Assembly (NCBI GenBank): GCA_900767495.1
Contig: CAAFZH010000112.1
Location: 1 to 8,020 of the forward strand
Direction: 5' to 3'
Origin: Clostridia bacterium
GTDB taxonomy: Bacteria > Bacillota > Clostridia > Christensenellales > Borkfalkiaceae
DNA: 8,020 nt
This document shows, one piece after another, positions 6,119 to 8,020 of the stretch. Positions within the stretch are counted from its first letter, which is position 1; each line of letters starts with the position of its first letter. Position numbers and translations under genes: made by a program. The notes under the pieces are model-generated. The model had not been told where the DNA came from, did no database searches, and saw nothing but the letters and a program-made list of their open reading frames with translations.

Positions 6119-7081
6119 TTATTCGCGTTTTAAACATTCGCCGGTGGCGGCGTCCTGATACATTACCCAAAAGCCGTCGCCTTTGAGCGAGTACGGCGAA
6201 GACGGTATAAACGAACAATATTCTTTGATTTCCTCGGGTTTTTCCCCGTACCTGCCCGCGACCCCGTAACATAAGTATACGGGGCGTTTTCCGTCGCTTA
6301 TAACGCCGACTACGTAAAATTTGTCGCCGTCGTAATTTATTTTTACCCACTTACTGTCCGGAACGGTAAGGCTAAGTTCTTCTTCCGCAGGAAATTCCCT
6401 GAACAACTTATCTACTTCGGCTTTGATTTTTTCATAATAATCGCCTGCGACAGGCTTTGTTGCCTCTTCATCGACGAAAACGCCGAAATCGTACTCTCTT
6501 TTCGTTTTTTCTCCGACAATTCCATTTTGAGTATCGCCATTTTCATTTTTGCCGCCATTTTCCCGTCCGACATCGTTCAACTCCTTAACGGTGAGATTCA
6601 CCGCGTCTACGTCCTTGTTTTCGTAATAGTTTTCGGTTGCAACGACTTCGTCGTCGTAATCCTCGCGCTCGCCGCCGCTTTCCTGCGGCGAATTATCATT
6701 CGGGTTTTCATCGTGTACGCCCTGCGCATATTCCGTAAGTTCCTCCGCTTTTTTCGCAGCGGCGGAAAATCCGCCGTATGCAACGCAAACACGCTTTTCC
6801 GCCGATAAAAACATTATAGCCACAGCCGCGTTTTCGGCGCTTTCTTCAACTATAAAAGTCCCGCCTTTTACGTCGTCTAACGGAAATGCAAAAACTTTAT
6901 CGCCGCCGTAATATATTTTGTATTCGCCGCGGGAAAGCGGCGCAAGGTTTATTATCGACAAATTTATTTCGGTACAGTCCGCGCGCACGTCGGCAACGGC
7001 TACGCCGCGGACTTTCTCGTCCGAAGTCGAATAGCCGCCTGCCGCCTGCGTTAAAAGCGTTACGAGTTTTTTACCAGCCAT
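6119..7081 (-). CDS. Uncharacterised two-domain protein with acidic linker
   Basis: A 320-residue protein whose function I do not recognise. No signal peptide or membrane segment is visible, so it is probably cytoplasmic. The N-terminal part (about 20-105) is rich in alternating hydrophobic residues and looks beta-rich, with VRGVAVADVRADCTEINLS and LSRGEYKIYYGGDKVFAF. Residues about 106-213 form a low-complexity linker rich in E, D, N and G, probably disordered. The C-terminal domain (about 214-318) is better ordered: YYEKIKAEVDKLFREFP, then SKWVKINYDGDKFYVVGVI, VYLCYGVAGRYGEKPEEIKE, YCSFIPSSPYSLKGDGFWVM and YQDAATGECLK. I have an impression of similar proteins in uncultured Clostridia, but cannot confirm it. 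GGAGG eight bases before the ATG supports the start. The gene has a TATAAT promoter divergent from pyrR and converges on the AraC-family gene with a 16-bp gap and no clear terminator. Confidence 0.85.
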   Translation of the reverse strand: MAGKKLVTLLTQAAGGYSTSDEKVRGVAVADVRADCTEINLSIINLAPLSRGEYKIYYGGDKVFAFPLDDVKGGTFIVEESAENAAVAIMFLSAEKRVCVAYGGFSAAAKKAEELTEYAQGVHDENPNDNSPQESGGEREDYDDEVVATENYYENKDVDAVNLTVKELNDVGRENGGKNENGDTQNGIVGEKTKREYDFGVFVDEEATKPVAGDYYEKIKAEVDKLFREFPAEEELSLTVPDSKWVKINYDGDKFYVVGVISDGKRPVYLCYGVAGRYGEKPEEIKEYCSFIPSSPYSLKGDGFWVMYQDAATGECLKRE

Positions 7082-7120
7082 AGGATTTTCCTCCCCTGCC
7101 TTTATTCGTACTTTTATCTT

Positions 7121-7149
7121 ATTATACGCGGCGGCGCGTAAAACGAGAA
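7121..7149 (-). promoter_or_regulatory. Promoter of the 6119-7081 gene
   Basis: A perfect TATAAT on the minus strand (7126-7121) lies 39 bases before the start codon. Seventeen bases upstream is TTCTCG (7149-7144), a weak -35. The predicted start is about 7114, leaving a leader of some 33 bases with the GGAGG site. The -10 is convincing; the -35 is not. Confidence 0.5.
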
Positions 7150-7228
7150 CTTTTACCGTAATTTAAAAAATTTTGTCGATAACGGTTTTTCTCTGTTTAC
7201 GGCGAAACGCTATGCGGACGATATTTTA

Positions 7229-7257
7229 TTGACTTTACCCCGTTTTTGCGGTATAAT
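7229..7257 (+). promoter_or_regulatory. Sigma-A promoter of pyrR
   Basis: TTGACT (7229-7234) and a perfect TATAAT (7252-7257) are separated by 17 bases. The expected transcription start is about 7264, giving a leader of under about 12 bases before the ATG at 7273. This leaves no room for a PyrR-bound attenuator. It also argues against the upstream TTG codon at 7246, which lies in the spacer and would be outside the transcript. Confidence 0.85.
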
Positions 7258-7272
7258 ATAAAAGAGGTTTAT

Positions 7273-7806
7273 ATGAAATTCAAAACGCAATTATACGATG
7301 AAATAGCGGTTAAACGCGCTATGACAAGACTTTCTTATGAAATAATAGAACGTTCGCCCGTACTTACCAACGTAGTACTTATAGGCATAAAGACGCGCGG
7401 CGTTCCGCTTGCAAAAATAATAAAAGGCAACATACTTTTAAACGCAGGCATAGATTTACCCCTTTACGAACTCGACATAACTTATTACCGCGACGACCGC
7501 GAAGGCGAACCCGAAGTTATTGCCGACCTTAAAAAAGAACAAATAGAAGGTAAGGACGTAATACTCGTAGACGACGTATTGTTTACGGGCAGGACGACCC
7601 GCGCCGCGATAGACGCGGTTTTGTCGGTAGGCAGGGCGAGCAGCATAAAACTCGCGGTTTTAATAGACCGCGGACACCGCGAACTGCCCATTCGCGCGGA
7701 CTTCGTAGGCAAAAACGTCCCGTCCTCTATGAAAGAGAAAATAGTGGTACATTTAAACGAAATCGACGGCGATACTTCCGTCAGCATTTACGATATAACC
7801 GATTAA
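7273..7806 (+). CDS. pyrR: Bifunctional pyr operon regulator / uracil phosphoribosyltransferase PyrR
   Basis: A 177-residue PyrR (B. subtilis 181). In Firmicutes PyrR binds pyr mRNA in response to UMP and PRPP, and many also have uracil phosphoribosyltransferase activity. The PRPP-binding loop is VILVDDVLFTGRTTRAAID (96-114) with acidic D100/D101. An upstream loop GIKTRGVPLA (38-47) and DITYYRDD (68-75) also match the family, as do KRAMTRLSYEI (14-24) and LIDRGHRELPIRADFVGKN near the end. The ATG at 7273 has AAAGAGG five bases before it and gives a normal PyrR N-terminus; an in-frame TTG at 7246 is rejected because it lies upstream of the predicted transcript start. No pyr biosynthesis gene follows within the window and no attenuator precedes it, so it appears as a single gene, probably acting in trans on pyr mRNAs elsewhere. 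The 91-bp hairpin element begins 27 bases after its stop. Confidence 0.95.
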   Translation: MKFKTQLYDEIAVKRAMTRLSYEIIERSPVLTNVVLIGIKTRGVPLAKIIKGNILLNAGIDLPLYELDITYYRDDREGEPEVIADLKKEQIEGKDVILVDDVLFTGRTTRAAIDAVLSVGRASSIKLAVLIDRGHRELPIRADFVGKNVPSSMKEKIVVHLNEIDGDTSVSIYDITD

Positions 7807-7832
7807 CCTGCACAAAAAAACCGAGAAAACGC

Positions 7833-7923
7833 AATGACGTGATTTTTACTTCCTCCTTCGGGGTAAATTCCCCCGCTGAAACGGGGAAGTTTACTCCCGG
7901 GAGGGTGGAAAAAATACGTCATT
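7833..7923. repeat. 91-bp imperfect hairpin element (MITE-like)
   Basis: Two 41-base arms (7833-7873 and 7883-7923) are inverted copies, matching at 29 of 41 positions without gaps and better with small bulges. They surround a nine-base loop. The outer ends are perfect AATGACGT/ACGTCATT; the inner stem TTCCCC/GGGGAA is also perfect. There is no coding potential and no following T-run. It may be a non-autonomous mobile element or an mRNA 3'-end structure after pyrR. Its AATGACGT end resembles the GTCATT ends of the other repeats in this window. Confidence 0.7.
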
Positions 7924-7925
7924 CT

Positions 7926-7964
7926 GTCAATGCCGAGTGAGCAAACTTGCTTGCAAGGGTTTGC
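7926..7964 (+). repeat. Dispersed repeat with hairpin, inverted partner of window start
   Basis: GTCAATGCCGAG starts the repeat; 7926-7950 matches the reverse complement of 1-25 with one mismatch. The sequence continues into a hairpin: GCAAAC (7941-7946) and CTTG pair with CAAG and GTTTGC up to 7964, with a two-base bulge. The first copy is cut by the window edge, so the full unit cannot be compared. Confidence 0.75.
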
Positions 7965-7989
7965 GAACGACGATATTCATAAGGCACTT

Positions 7990-8009
7990 GCATTTTTGAT
8001 AAAAAATGC
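7990..8009. repeat. 8-bp hairpin near the right edge
   Basis: GCATTTTT (7990-7997) pairs with AAAAATGC (8002-8009) around a GATA loop. Its T-run and A-run lie within the stem, so a terminator role is unclear. The window ends before its context can be judged. Confidence 0.4.
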
Positions 8010-8020
8010 GGAAAACGATA

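Noticed and set aside
7246..7272. Upstream TTG start for pyrR
   Set aside because: It overlaps the promoter spacer and -10, so it would lie upstream of the predicted transcript start. The ATG at 7273 has a proper ribosome binding site and gives the family's N-terminus.
7261..7272. PyrR-binding motif (AGAGGTT) in the pyrR leader
   Set aside because: The bases match the tail of the known PyrR target but have no flanking stem, and they are explained by the Shine-Dalgarno sequence.
8006..8020. Possible gene start (ATG at 8006) running off the right edge
   Set aside because: Only five codons are visible and no ribosome binding site lies at a usable distance; the ATG is inside a small hairpin.

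Overview
The window looks like chromosomal DNA from a low-to-mid GC Firmicute, probably a gut-type Clostridia. The support is a HtpG with a Gram-positive-like N-terminus, a CIRCE (HrcA) operator, a PyrR-type pyrimidine regulator, MinD/MinE, sigma-A-type promoters (TTGACT-17-TATAAT, TTGCAA-17-TATAAT) and AGGAGG-like ribosome binding sites. The two-domain uncharacterised protein at 6119-7081 resembles proteins I associate with Christensenellales-like genomes, but that placement is an impression, not a demonstrated result.

Layout. Bases 1-236 hold no gene, only short palindromic and dispersed repeats. A cardiolipin-synthase-type phospholipase D protein (237-1781, minus) lies downstream of htpG (1841-3724, minus), separated by a perfect 15-bp stem-loop. 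htpG is preceded by a sigma-A promoter whose start point lies inside a CIRCE element, so it should be a heat-shock gene repressed by HrcA. A 395-base gene-free stretch follows, with three copies of a GTCATTGCGAGC...GGCAATCCC-type repeat. Next is a two-gene minD-minE operon (5141 down to 4129, minus, ATGA overlap) with no minC beside it. A divergent AraC-family regulator (5284-6102, plus) has a promoter placed so that its mRNA should begin at the start codon. It converges, with a 16-bp gap, on the uncharacterised two-domain protein (6119-7081, minus). That gene shares a divergent promoter region with pyrR (7273-7806, plus). The last 214 bases carry a 91-bp imperfect hairpin element and a repeat that is an inverted copy of the first 25 bases of the window.

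How the genes work together. Most are housekeeping functions in separate transcription units: membrane phospholipid synthesis, protein folding, division-site placement and pyrimidine control. There is no sign of a defence system, prophage, transposase, CRISPR array, tRNA or rRNA. The points most worth a second look are a MinE that appears to lack its N-terminal membrane-targeting segment, minDE without adjacent minC, CIRCE control of htpG, a predicted leaderless AraC mRNA, a pyrR with no room for an attenuator, and the repeat families including the inverted pair at the window edges. I do not see a clearly new multi-gene system.
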